Positions 1 to 17,966 of a DNA stretch of 64,000 nucleotides are shown one piece after another. The DNA comes from Dictyostelium firmibasis (Eukaryota > Evosea > Eumycetozoa > Dictyosteliales > Dictyosteliaceae). The notes beneath the pieces were generated by a model. The model was not told where the DNA came from and did no database searches. It was given only the letters and a program-made list of their open reading frames with translations. A program made the position numbers and the translations under genes. The stretch's first letter is position 1. The number at the start of each line of letters is the position of its first letter. The stretch is from assembly GCA_036169595.1 (NCBI GenBank), contig CM069766.1:567001-631000 (forward strand), read 5' to 3'.

Positions 1-3086
<3,086 letters not shown>

Positions 3087-3249
3087 TAGGTGGATTATAT
3101 CTGTTTAGTGAAAAGGTTACTAATATTTGCGCGCCTAATTATTTGAAAATTTAAATTTTATCAGTTGTTGGAAAAAAAAAAAAAAAAAAATTATAAATTA
3201 AAAATTAAAAAAACCAAAAAAACCAAAAAAATTCACAAATAAAAAAAAC

Positions 3250-3280
<31 letters not shown>

Positions 3281-3400
3281 AAAAAAATAAAGATAAAGTA
3301 AAAATAAAACTGATATGTTAGTTTTAGCCTTGGATTGTATTTTTTTACATTTTTAAATTTTAAAAAGTTTATAAATGCAATTCAAAATTAACATACCTCC

Positions 3401-3431
<31 letters not shown>

Positions 3432-3463
3432 CAAATTATATTTTAGAATATATATTTATTTTT
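3087..3463. other. Intergenic, A/T tracts
   Basis: This is the probable promoter of the LIN-9 gene and the 3' flank of the acyl-CoA oxidase gene. It holds A-tracts only; no coding or RNA signal is seen. Confidence 0.6.
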
Positions 3464-5711
3464 TTACAATTTTGATTGAATATAATTATCTTTAGTGAAA
3501 GGACCACCGACTTGTTTACAAATATTTTCATAGAGATCACCTTCCTCCATACCTAAAGCTGAGTTAATCATGTATTCTTCATTACCAAAACCTTTAACTA
3601 AAACCATAGCTTGTTGAGAGAGATCTGAACATAATTGACCGATTAATTTGATGATAGCTTTAGCCTTACCTTTCTTGAGGTAATTGCTATTTCTAAAGAA
3701 CTCGAAATCCTCTCTAATGATGTAAAGACCATAGAGTTGGCAAAGTTTCTTCAAGATTGAAGATAATTCAAGATCTTTCTCAATTTGAACTTTTTCAATA
3801 AACTTTTGAAGAATGATAGTTTCAGTATGAGCTTTTGCCAAATGAATTAATATCTCCAATGATTGATTCCAAGCTGTGAAAGATTCTTTAGTTTTCTTGT
3901 AATTTTTACTAACAGTTTGAGCGGATTGAATCAATAATTTTGATGATCTAAATTCCATACAATCCAAAAGGAATTGGAACGAGAGTAAATGGGTATCATC
4001 ACTACGCATTGTAGTGATTGGATTCATACCACTTAAAAGGAGACTTGTATTCTTACCCAAGTATTTCAAAGTACCAGTGAACTTGTTACCACTGTATTCT
4101 TTCTTGAATTGAGTTAGTAAATCTTTGGCAACTTGTTGGAGTAACAATGTATTATCGCCTTCAAAGGTTCTACCAACATCAATCGATGACAATATTTTAC
4201 CAAGACGTGAATAACCAGCATAACCATGACCACCACAAAGTTTTCTCAATTCCACCAATGAAACAGTGGTGAATTGAGAAGTGATAGCTTTTAGACCTGA
4301 TGCCAATACATGGATTTCCGCTTCGTCAGTTCTCTCTTGAAATCTCTTACCTAGATAGATTTTAATTGCATCGAAAGCATATGTAGATGCAATCATTGGC
4401 ATAATTGCCAATTGATGTGTTGGATAAGATAGAATTGGGATCTCTGGACTGGTAGAAGTTGGACCGAATTGTAATCTCTTACAAGCATAACGAGTAGCAA
4501 TGATAATACCAGATTTTAAAGTACGTGTTGATCCGAAACTAATTGTAATTCTACCAGTGATCATTTGAGCTAAAATGTTTGCAAAACGTCTTGATGGATT
4601 TTTTATTGGTGATGAATAAACTCCATTTTCAACAGATCCGAAACGATCCAATAAATTACTTGAAGGAATTCTAACTTTATCAAATTGAATCCAGCCATTA
4701 TCAACACCATGTAATCCAAACTTTGCTCCTACATCACCGATTTTTACACCTGGCAATAAATCAAATCCATTTGATTTACGAATTGGAACTAAGAAACAAT
4801 GAACTTCATGATCTTTACCATCATCCATTATTAATCTAGCGAAAACAGATGCAATTTGTGCATGTGCAGCATTACCAATCCACCATTTTGTTGAGGTTCT
4901 ATAAGGTGTTTGAATTATAAATTCATCAGTCTTTGGATCATAGGTTGCAGTTGTCTCTAATGATCTAACATTACTACCATGTCCTAATTCTGTCATTGCA
5001 AAACATCCCAATAATCTACCAGATTGAATATCTGGTAATAATTTATGATGTCTATCGGTACCTAAATTAAATACTGCTGCTCCAAATAAAAAATTATTTA
5101 CAATTAATTTTGTCATTAGACCTATGTTTAAAAAAAAAAAGAAAAAAAAATTAAATTAGTATTTTTTATTTTTTTATTTGGATTTTCAAATAATAATAAA
5201 CATAATATTTTTAATTATACTAACTTGGATCATCAAATTGTGAAACTATATCAATGAAAGCTAATATTTTACTTGGATCATCACGAAGATCAGTGATTTG
5301 TATTAAACCTTTTTCAAAAATACCACGAGTAATCTCTAAAACTTGTTTTAAAACTAAAACTCTATTGGCTTCTTTTGTAATATCCAATTCGTTTGATTTA
5401 AAAATTTCACTTGTTGACATAATTCTATTTAGTTCATCCCTTATCTTTTGGGAAAAAAAAAAAATTAAAAAAATGTTTTATAAGTATTTTTATTAGTAAA
5501 TAATAATAATAATAATAATAATAATAGTTACATTATGATTTTCAAAACCTTGAATTGACCAATTTTTTAATTTATCAGAAAGAGTTAATTTATTCTTTGA
5601 ATTTTGATCATTTAGAATTTGTTGATTTTCATTTACATTTGTTGATTGAAATTGTAACATTGCTTTATATCCATCTCCAATTTTATATGGTTCACTAATT
5701 TGGCTGGTCAT
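3464..5711 (-). CDS. Peroxisomal acyl-CoA oxidase
   Basis: Three exons, 5711-5532, 5444-5225 and 5121-3464, encode about 685 residues, the usual acyl-CoA oxidase length. The protein performs the first, FAD-dependent, H2O2-producing step of peroxisomal beta-oxidation. Visible family motifs are CFAMTELGHGSNV (substrate/FAD region), KWWIGNAAHAQIASVFA, the RRFANILAQMITGRI segment, CGGHGYAGYSRLG and DVGRTFEGDNTLLLQQVAKDLL. The C-terminus is QSKL, a textbook type 1 peroxisomal targeting signal. Exon 1 gives the N-terminal leader and exon 2 the helical IRDELNRIMSTSEIF segment, both as expected for ACOX. The junctions are phase 0 (donor GTAACT) and phase 1 (donor GTTAGT, acceptor ATAG). The reading frame is intact. 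Confidence 0.95.
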
Positions 5712-6966
5712 TTTTTTTTTTTTTTTTTTTTTTCAAATATTTTTCTTTTATGAAAGATTAATCTAAATATGTGTATAATTTTTTAAATTTTGAAATTAGT
5801 GTTTATAATTATTTTTTTTTTCTTAATTAAGAATTTTAATATTTTTAATAAAAAAATTTTAAAAATTGCTTTATAATTATAATATTGTAGTTATTATTAT
5901 TTTTTTTTTTTTAAAATTTGTGCCACAAGATCAATTAATTTAATAATAATGTGGAAATTTTTATTTTTTTTTTCTTTTTTTTTTACAATAATTGGGGTGA
6001 ATAAATAATATTCAATTTTTATTATTTTTCTTATTTATTTTTTTATTTTTTTTATCTCAAATACATTTATGTGAAGTTTTATTAAAAAACCAAATATTAT
6101 GGTAATAGTATTTTTTTTTTTTTTTTTTTTTTTGACAAACATAAAAAAATAAAAATAAAAACAATAAAAAATTAAAATAATAAAATAGGTGTATTATTAT
6201 TTATACATACTTTTTTTTTTAATTGTAAATTTTAATTTATTTTTCTTTTTATTTTTCTACACAATTTTATAATGATTAAAAAAAAAACAATAGAAACATA
6301 AAAAATATAAAAAAATTACAAAAAAAAAAATTTAAAAAAAAATAGTAAAACCCCTTGTGCAAAATACACTATTAAAAAAAAAAAAAAAAAAAAATTGAGG
6401 GGCGGTTTGGCAGACATGCCATCACTTTTTTCAAAAAAAAAGGAATTTCAAAAGATATTTTGATTAAAAAAAATAAAAAAAAAATAAAATTTTAAAAAAA
6501 AAAAAAAAAATCGTTTTTATGACTCAATTTTGTGGAAAGGCGAGATTATGTGCAAAAAAAAAATAAAATTTTTATAAAAAAAAATAAACCCTGGTGATTT
6601 ATATGTCTTTTTATTACAAATTTCATTCCATAATGTTTTTAGGTTGTTTTTTTGAAGATATTTTTCATTGTGTCAAAAGAATGCACCCCTTTTTGAAGCA
6701 AAAAAAAGTTTTTTTTTTATATTTACATTTGTTTCTTTTTCTTTTTTATATTTTATTTAGTAAAGAGTAAACCAAAACTGTAATTTCTTTTACTATATTA
6801 AATACAATCAAAATAAAAAAGTAAAGAAAAAAAAAAAAAAAAAAATTGAGACAAATCCAAAACATACACCTTTTTTTATTTTATTTTTTATTTTTTTATT
6901 TTATTTTTTTATTTTTTTATTTTTTTTTTCAAAACACAAAAAATAATTTTTTTTTCCATTTCAAAA
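5712..6966. other. Intergenic, homopolymer-rich
   Basis: About 1.25 kb of A and T tracts between the acyl-CoA oxidase promoter and a pseudogene. A few less A+T-rich islands occur (for example 6396-6425 and 6528-6555), but they have no codon structure and no RNA-gene hallmark that I can recognise. Confidence 0.6.
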
Positions 6967-8192
6967 ATGAATGAATATAGTGATGGGTATTTTGAAAGAT
7001 TATTTTTTTCAGTTTTTAGAAATAAATATTTAAATAGAGTTATATTTGATAATTTGAAATCGGAATTTAGATTCAGAATTTATAGTTATGATGAAATTGA
7101 GAGTATAGGATGGATGATAAGAAATGGTTATTAAAAGATAATGTTAATTTAGGTGCACCATTATTATTTAATAGTTCTCATGTGAAGATGGTCCACAATC
7201 ATACTATGATTCAAATTGTATAGGTGATTTCAATGAAACTTATTTACCAATAAATATCCCAAGATATAAACTAGACACTCAAATATTTTGGATACAACAA
7301 AGTTTATTTCAAATCAACAATTTTCAATATTTTCAAAGATGATGAACAATTTTTTATAAATTTATATAAAAATTCTAAATTGTATTTTCAATTACCACCA
7401 CCACCACCACAACCACCACCACACTATATTATTCAATTCAAATGATAAAAGAGTTCAACCAATTTATGAGATGGCAATTATACATGTACTTTTCAGAAAG
7501 GAAACTATTGTTGAGAATTTTAGATATCATAAATTTAAATACAATCGCAAAATGATATCAAATCAAGATTTAATAAATTGTGGTAGATATTTTCGTCCAT
7601 ATATGTTTGGTATTTTTCATGTATTCTTACTTTAATATAAATGATGGTTATAGGAATCCATTTGAAAAGTGTGATGCATTTATAAAAAGTTATTATTCAA
7701 ATTACGAGAAATTTAATTTTTGTAAGAATCAAAAAGAATTAAGTCATAAATATTATAAAGATGCAATTGAACAAATACCAATTTTATTCCCAAAATCTTT
7801 AATATCAGTTGGATCATTTTTAGTTATGGAACAAGTTGTACAAGAATTGGATGATTTAGAATCTATTAAAATAGTATTTGAACAACCTGAAAGTTTAATA
7901 ATTTTTGATCAGTTAATGAAATCAATACTTCTCAACTCTATCAATCATGGTAAACTTAATATTAATAAACATTTAAAAGATAATTGTAATTATGAATTTA
8001 GTTATTCATTTAAATCTAGTGCACTTTACCGCTTTTCAATATGGATTTATTGATATTATTGATTATTTAATTAATGATTTAAAGTATAAACCAGAATAAT
8101 CATATTTCGAACAATCATTAAAAGATTTGTTAACAACTAATAATTATACTTTTATTTCTTATATGGATAAAAAAATACTTAAATTAGTTTAA
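6967..8192 (+). pseudogene. Decayed member of a dictyostelid multigene family
   Basis: It opens with an ATG at 6967 and 55 good codons (FERLFFSVFRNKYLNRVIF), the same N-terminal theme (Phe/Trp, Val-Phe/Tyr-Arg-Asn, Leu-Ile-Phe) as the genes at 11328 and 15090. It then hits a stop near 7132. The rest of the coding sense is spread over several frames: about 7110-7210, about 7200-7345, about 7430-7635 (VQPIYEMAIIHVLFRKET) and the longest piece, 7580-8053. A change of frame gives FQYGFIDIIDYLINDLKYK at 8035-8096, a stop follows, and in-frame sense continues to 8192. At least four frame changes or stops make a functional single protein implausible. The repeat-like FGFIDIIDYLI theme is ankyrin-like, common in this family. 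The alternative is several undetected introns, but the breaks lack good donor/acceptor pairs. Confidence 0.7.
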
Positions 8193-8497
8193 TAAACCTT
8201 TTATAATCAAGACTAAAATCTGGTTTTTTTGAATATTAAATTGTTTTTTTTGATTCAAAGAATAATTTTATTAAAAAAAGAAATGTGGTTTGCTGCAATA
8301 AAAAAAAAAAAAAAAAAAAAAAATTTCAAAGAATTAATTTTTTTGAAATTAAATAAAATCTGTTTGTATTTTTTTTCAATTTTTTTTTTTTGCTATTTAT
8401 TTTTCAAAAGGAAAAAAATCAACAACAAAAAAAAAATAAGAAGCTATTGTTATAATACATAAATATTATAGATAAAAATAAATACAAACTTAATAGA
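8193..8497. other. Intergenic
   Basis: A/T-tract sequence between the pseudogene and the sirtuin gene. The 77-codon frame at 8229-8462 is Lys/Phe homopolymer and not a believable protein. Confidence 0.6.
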
Positions 8498-9986
8498 ATG
8501 ATACAACAAATTAAAAAGTTTCTTTATGATTCCCTAAGCCTTTTAGCTTTCCCTTTATTTTATTTAAGGTGGGCAATAGGAAATACATATCAATCTAAAA
8601 ATAATAATTTAAAAGAAGAACCAAAACCTCCTCAATACCCAAAAGAATGGAGTGATTTATTTATTCATTCTTATAATAATGAACATGTATGTGTTTTTTT
8701 TTTTTTTTCAATATTTATTAGACAAATACTTACTATGGATATTATATAATATTATTTTTTTATTATTGTTATATTTCATTCTATAAAAACTAGGAAAAAG
8801 TTTTAGAAATACTTCAAAGGGAACCAAATAGTATAAATTCAGTAGATTCATTAAATTGGACACTGTTACATGTAGCAGTTTCTCATAAATCAATTGATGT
8901 CGTTAATTTATTGTTAGAAAAAAATATTGAAATATCAATTAAAAGTTTGTATTTATATATAAGAATTAATTAAATTTATATTTACTTACCTTATATAAAA
9001 TCAACTAGATAATAAAGGATATACAGCATTTCATATTGCAGCATGTAATGGAGATTTAGATATAATTGAAAAGATGATATCAATGAATAGAGTACCAAAT
9101 GGAAATATAATATCAAATGATATGGAGACTAGTTTATTTTTATCTATTACAAATAATCATTTTGGGATTGCAGAAAGTATATTGAACTATTATCATAGTA
9201 ACATGATTGGTAGTGATAATAATAATGAAAAAAAGAATGAATTTAAAAAAATGATAGATCAATTCAACGTTCATGGAGTATCACCATTGTTAATGTCAGT
9301 TTTAAGAAAGAACTTAATGATGATAAAGAAATTAATTGAAATGGGTGCAGATATAAATAGTTTTAAAAAAGATAATTCAACAGCATTACATTGTGCAGCA
9401 ATCATTGATTTCACTGAAGCAATTGAATATCTATTAAATAAAGGTGGTATTGAAATGATGAATTCAGTCAATAGATATGGTAATTCACCAATTCATGAAG
9501 CTGCAATTAAAGGAAATTTCAAATCTATTCAAACTTTTATAAAACAATTAAAAATAATAAATGAAAATGAACAAAAACAATTATTCTTAGAGATTATAGA
9601 TAAAAAAGATAAAGATGGGTCAACACCATTACATCTATGTTGTAATTGTGTAAATTCAAATAATATTGAAAATAATTTGAAATCATGTAAAGTTTTAATT
9701 GAAGAGGGTGGTGTCGATGTTAATGGTGTAGATAGTGGTAATGCAACTGCTTTACATATATTAGCATGTGTTAGTGGTGATTTATCATTACCATTGGTTA
9801 AATATTTCCTTGAAGTAGGTTGTGATCCAACCATTGAGAACAGATATGGTTGGACTGCAATTCATCAAGCATATCATAATAAGAATATTCAAGTCTATCA
9901 ATTACTTTTAGATCATTTAAAATCAAAAAACCCAACCTATAATTTAGATATTGAAAAGAAAAGAGTGTTTCCATCATCTTTAAATA

Positions 9987-10023
<37 letters not shown>

Positions 10024-10975
10024 CTCATCATTGAATAATAGTGAAGAATTGAAATTAAAAGGAATTGAAAGATTAAAGAATGTAATTAAAGATATTAAAG
10101 ATGGTAAAATTAAGAATGCGATTGTATTAAGTGGTGCAGGTATTAGTGCAAATGCGGGTATACCACCATATAGAACAAAGGATGGATTATTAGCAAAGAA
10201 CAAACAATTTTCATTCTCTATGGAGTTGTTAGAGAAACATCCAGATGTATTTTATGAAGCAATAAGAGATCACTTTTATCCAATTCATAAGGCATCCAAT
10301 GAAAATGATCGTGAAGATGGTATTTCTGCGGGTATAAAGTCAACGACATCTCATTATTTCATTAATGAATTAAATGAAAAACATGGTTGTCTCTTAAGAA
10401 ATTACACTCAAAATGTTGATCCACTTCAAGAGAGAACTGGTACGCCATTGGAAAAGATCATTCATGCTCATGGTTCATTCGATCAATGGTATTGTACAGT
10501 ATGTCAAAAACAATACACAGACAAGAGTGATAGAATTTGGAGAGAGATTGGCAGAGGTGGATTACCATTTTGTACAGTACCAGAGTGTAGACATGTTATT
10601 AGACCTGCAGTGGTATTCTTTGGTGAACCACTCTCTCAAGATTTCAGAGTAAATACAATTACAGACTTTAGAAAAGCTGATCTCTTAATTGTTATGGGAA
10701 CAAGTTTAATCGTCTATCCATTCGCTTCACTTGTTAATGATGTTGCTTCAGATGTTCCAAGAATACTTTTCAATTTCGAATCAACTGGTCCATTTGTAAA
10801 TACAAATGATTTAAATAGAAAAGAAAAATTAAAACAAGAAGAATCATTAAATAATAATAATGATAATAATAATGATGAATTAATAGTTGAAGCAAGAGGC
10901 AATAGAGATGTAGTAATTTTAGGTGATTGTGATAAAGGTGTTAATTATTTTAATAGTTTATTTAATTCAATATAG
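8498..10975 (+). CDS. Ankyrin-repeat sirtuin (NAD+-dependent protein deacylase)
   Basis: Three exons, 8498-8686, 8794-8944 and 9009-10975, give 768 residues. Residues about 1-30 contain a hydrophobic segment (LSLLAFPLFYLRWAIG). Ankyrin repeats fill about 65-420 (NWTLLHVAVSHKSIDVVNLL, GYTAFHIAACNGDLDIIEKM, DGSTPLHLC, TALHILACVSGDL, GWTAIHQAYHNKN). A short Asn run follows, then a complete Sir2 domain at about 485-765: GAGISANAGIPPYR (NAD-binding loop, about 488), TQNVDPL, HAHGSF with the catalytic His (about 600), a zinc site of CTVCQKQ and CTVPECRH cysteines, RPAVVFFGE and GTSLIVYPFA. All key residues are present, so it should be active. D. discoideum is known to have several lettered Sir2 genes; I cannot assign the letter from sequence alone. 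The N-terminal hydrophobic stretch could anchor it to a membrane. Confidence 0.93.
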
Positions 10976-11327
10976 TCACAGAAAAAAAATAAAAAATAAA
11001 AAATAAAAATTCAAACAAATTGTGTTTTAGATATTATTGTTTTAATACACCAAATCCTTAAAATTCAAAAAAAAAAAAGAAAATATCTTTCAGCCCCAAA
11101 AAATTATTTACACGTCAAGACGTCTTTATTTTTATTTTAACAAATTTTTTTTTTTTTTGAATTTTTTGGAGATAATTATCATGATATTTTTTTAGTTTTT
11201 TTTTATAATAAAATTAAATTTTTTTTCTCTTTTTTATTTTTTTACTTTTTTTTTATTGTGAAATTAAATTTTTTTTCTTTTTTTTTATTATTTTATTTTT
11301 TTACTTTTTCACAAAAAAAAAGATTAA
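10976..11327. other. Intergenic
   Basis: T-rich spacer, probably the promoter of the gene at 11328. No feature beyond homopolymer tracts. Confidence 0.6.
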
Positions 11328-14792
<3,465 letters not shown>

Positions 14793-15089
14793 ATCTCAAT
14801 TTTCAAACTAAATAAAATAAATATATAAAAAATAATAAAAAAAACAATAAAAATAAAATCTATAGCCATTAAAATTTTTCATAATGAAATAAATAAAAAC
14901 ACACGTCTTTCTATTTTTAATTTTATTCCTTTTTTTTTCTTTTTTTTTTTTTTTTTGTTTTGTTTTTTTTTTTTTCTTTTAATGAAAAAAAAAATCTTAT
15001 TAATATTTTTTTATTTTTTTATTTTTTTATTTTTTTTTTTTTTATATTTTTTTTTATTTTTTTAGCTTCAGATTAATTATACAAACAAA
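14793..15089. promoter_or_regulatory. Spacer/promoter between the tandem paralogues
   Basis: A T-tract-rich spacer of about 300 bp lies between the stop of paralogue 1 and the ATG of paralogue 2. Promoter function is inferred from position only. Confidence 0.4.
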
Positions 15090-17933
15090 ATGGATAATAT
15101 ATATGATTATAACAATAATAACAAAGATGAAATTCTATTTTGGAAATTTTATCGCAATAAATATATTATAAATTTAATTTTTCAACATTTAATTACAATG
15201 AAAATTAATTATAACAATCCTATCGATCGTTATAAATTAGGTAATAGGATACAATTTAAAGATATAATATCATTATCTTGGATAATAAAAAAGAGTAAAT
15301 GGTCAATATTAAAAATGAAATTAATACATAATGAATATATTTTTATAAAGAGTACTAGTATTGATCTCTTATTGAAAGAATGTAAAAAAGATAGAGAACT
15401 ATTAAAATTAATAATTGAAAAGAAATGGAATGAAATGAATCAAGTTGATTTAGTTTTAAAATCTATTGAGCATTCAAATTTAGTTGCTTTAAAATTAATG
15501 GTTGAAGATTTTAATTTACCATTCGATAAAAAATCGATGGATATGGCATTAAATAAAGCAGATTGTAAAACAGACAATAATCAAACAGTTAACTTTGAAA
15601 TATTACAATACTTTTGGGATCAAAAAAAAGAATCTATTAATTGTACAAAGTCATTAGTTTTCAAAGATCATTTTAATCCAAATATATTAAAATTCTTAAT
15701 AGATAATAGTGATTTATATAAAGGTGAACCAAAAAATACATTGATACCACAAATTCAATTCTTTGAATATTGTTTAAACCCATCTATCTCTGAAGAGATT
15801 TTAAATCAAATGATTGAAAGAGAATTAGTACAAATTGAACCAAACATGTCTATTATATCACAAAATTTACAAAAATTATTTAAAAGTTCAAGCCTTTATT
15901 TACCAAAATCAGTGTATCAATTTTTAAATAAAAATTATGAAAAAAAACAATTACTCCAATTTCCTTTCATTATCATTTGCTATCTAATGAGAATATTATT
16001 TGAATATCCTCAATATGATGATTCTCACTCAAAATTAAAAGAATTTTTAAAAGATAATCCCATTACATTAAATATATTAAAAACTTTTTCCTCTCAACTA
16101 CAAATTTTTACTAAAATAGGATGTGTTCAATACCATCCACCACCTCAAAAATTAAAAATAATAAAAACTCTAAAAAAATCATCACTTCCTTTGGTAGGTT
16201 GGTTTATTTCAAATACATACCCAATCCAACAATTAAATTCAATAAAAGAAACTAGAATTCTTTTTGATAGTTTATTGGAAAAAAAAAATTTAGTATGTGA
16301 TACAAAGGTTGAATTGGTATTAAAAAGTTTTTATCACTTAAATATTATTAAAACTTCAAATCTACAATTATTAGAACAATTTTTAAAAGAATTTTCAACC
16401 AAAAGAGATAGAGAGCTTTTATTTAATGGTAATGATCAAGTATCCTTAAATCAAGATTATTTTAAAGATTGTACATTGGATGATGGTGATAAAATTTTAG
16501 AATTTTTAAATAGATTATGTTTGATAAAAGAATTTAATTCTGATTCTATACAATTTTTAAATTGTTTAAAGTTTAAATTATTACCAATTTCAAATGATTT
16601 ATTTTTAAGATCATTAATAATATTAAAGAATTTTTCAACAAATTCAACAGTGACAACAACAAAAGCTCATAATCTTCTAAATAATTATTTAATTGATTTT
16701 ATAGAAACAAATGGCAATATTTATAAAAAAATTTTACCTGAAACTATAAATGATCTTTTTAAATTTTTCTTTAATAATTTTTCAAATAGTGAAACATTCA
16801 AATTACTAGATTGTGTTATTGGTAGTTGTGATTTAGAGTTTTTAAAAATAATATTAGATTCACAAAAAGAAAAAAAATTAAAATATAAAGTAAAAACAAT
16901 AAATTTTCAAGTTATTGAATTTCTAATTTCAAATTATAGTAATTGGTTTTCAATTTTAGATTTTACAAGACTACTAGATGAACTAGTTATATTTTACCAA
17001 GATAATAATCAATTCATTGAGATGATAGAAAAAATTATTAATTTTCAAATTTCAAATGAAATCTATCAAACCTCGCTAACAAGTGATTTTGATGATCTAT
17101 TCTTTATTGGAGACGATGATGATGGTGGTAATAAAAATGAAGCAAAAGGAGATGATAAAAAAAATAATGTTTCAATTAAAGCAACAAATCTAGCATATGA
17201 AAACAATTTCAATAAAGTATTATTGCTATTACTAAATTACAAAGAATTTTTCTATTGGGATAAAAATATTTTTTCAAACCTTCCAACATTACCAAATAAT
17301 ATTAATAAAACAAAACAAGTTGAAACTAAAGAACCAATTATTGAAGAGATTGAAAAAAATGAAATTTACTTTGACGATTTCGGTAACCTTCAAAATGTTA
17401 ATTATTTAAGTAGTAATAGCAAAATCATCTCAAAGATTGTGAGAACAATTGGTGATATAGATTTAGTAATGAAAAGTATATCTTTTATTTTATTAAAAGA
17501 ACCATCATCCAATCATCAATATATTATCAAAGTTGGAATTTTCAAATCTTTGAAATATCATAAATTTGAAATGGTGGAAAGATTATTTTCATTGCTATCA
17601 AATGAAAACCAAAATAATATCCATCAGTATTTCTTAGACTCAACAAAATATAAAAATAGTGGAATAGATTTAGAAATTGTAAAGTATTTTCTTTTTCATA
17701 AAATATTTAATCAATTTGATGAATTCTTTAAGAATGATTTTGTACAAGATCTATTAAATTCAGCAATTGTACAATCTAATCTCCAAGTATGTGAGTGGTT
17801 ATTCTCAAATAATAATCCATACCTAAAGTATTTTGATAATATAAGTATTTATAATTCCATACCAATCTCAGAATCAATAGTTTTTAAAAACCATTTAAAA
17901 AATAAATTCAATTATAAATCTTTAGTTTATTGA
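15090..17933 (+). CDS. Large intronless dictyostelid-family protein, paralogue 2
   Basis: One open frame of 947 codons, collinear with the upstream paralogue but without its long Asn, Gly-Phe and Asn/Gly insertions. Shared landmarks are ILFWKFYRNKYIINLIF at the start, NRIQFKDIISLSWIIKK, MNQVDLVLKSIEHSNLVALK, a DYFKDCT(L/I)DD block in the middle, FYWDxxxFxNLPxLP, and CEWLFSNNNPY near the end. A short acidic patch (GDDDDGG) precedes the last third. Function is unknown; degenerate helical/ankyrin-type repeats are the best guess. It ends only 33 bp from the stop of the convergent ABC transporter gene. Confidence 0.88.
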   Translation: MDNIYDYNNNNKDEILFWKFYRNKYIINLIFQHLITMKINYNNPIDRYKLGNRIQFKDIISLSWIIKKSKWSILKMKLIHNEYIFIKSTSIDLLLKECKKDRELLKLIIEKKWNEMNQVDLVLKSIEHSNLVALKLMVEDFNLPFDKKSMDMALNKADCKTDNNQTVNFEILQYFWDQKKESINCTKSLVFKDHFNPNILKFLIDNSDLYKGEPKNTLIPQIQFFEYCLNPSISEEILNQMIERELVQIEPNMSIISQNLQKLFKSSSLYLPKSVYQFLNKNYEKKQLLQFPFIIICYLMRILFEYPQYDDSHSKLKEFLKDNPITLNILKTFSSQLQIFTKIGCVQYHPPPQKLKIIKTLKKSSLPLVGWFISNTYPIQQLNSIKETRILFDSLLEKKNLVCDTKVELVLKSFYHLNIIKTSNLQLLEQFLKEFSTKRDRELLFNGNDQVSLNQDYFKDCTLDDGDKILEFLNRLCLIKEFNSDSIQFLNCLKFKLLPISNDLFLRSLIILKNFSTNSTVTTTKAHNLLNNYLIDFIETNGNIYKKILPETINDLFKFFFNNFSNSETFKLLDCVIGSCDLEFLKIILDSQKEKKLKYKVKTINFQVIEFLISNYSNWFSILDFTRLLDELVIFYQDNNQFIEMIEKIINFQISNEIYQTSLTSDFDDLFFIGDDDDGGNKNEAKGDDKKNNVSIKATNLAYENNFNKVLLLLLNYKEFFYWDKNIFSNLPTLPNNINKTKQVETKEPIIEEIEKNEIYFDDFGNLQNVNYLSSNSKIISKIVRTIGDIDLVMKSISFILLKEPSSNHQYIIKVGIFKSLKYHKFEMVERLFSLLSNENQNNIHQYFLDSTKYKNSGIDLEIVKYFLFHKIFNQFDEFFKNDFVQDLLNSAIVQSNLQVCEWLFSNNNPYLKYFDNISIYNSIPISESIVFKNHLKNKFNYKSLVY

Positions 17934-17966
17934 TTTATTTTAATTTTAATTTTTTTTTTTTTTTTT

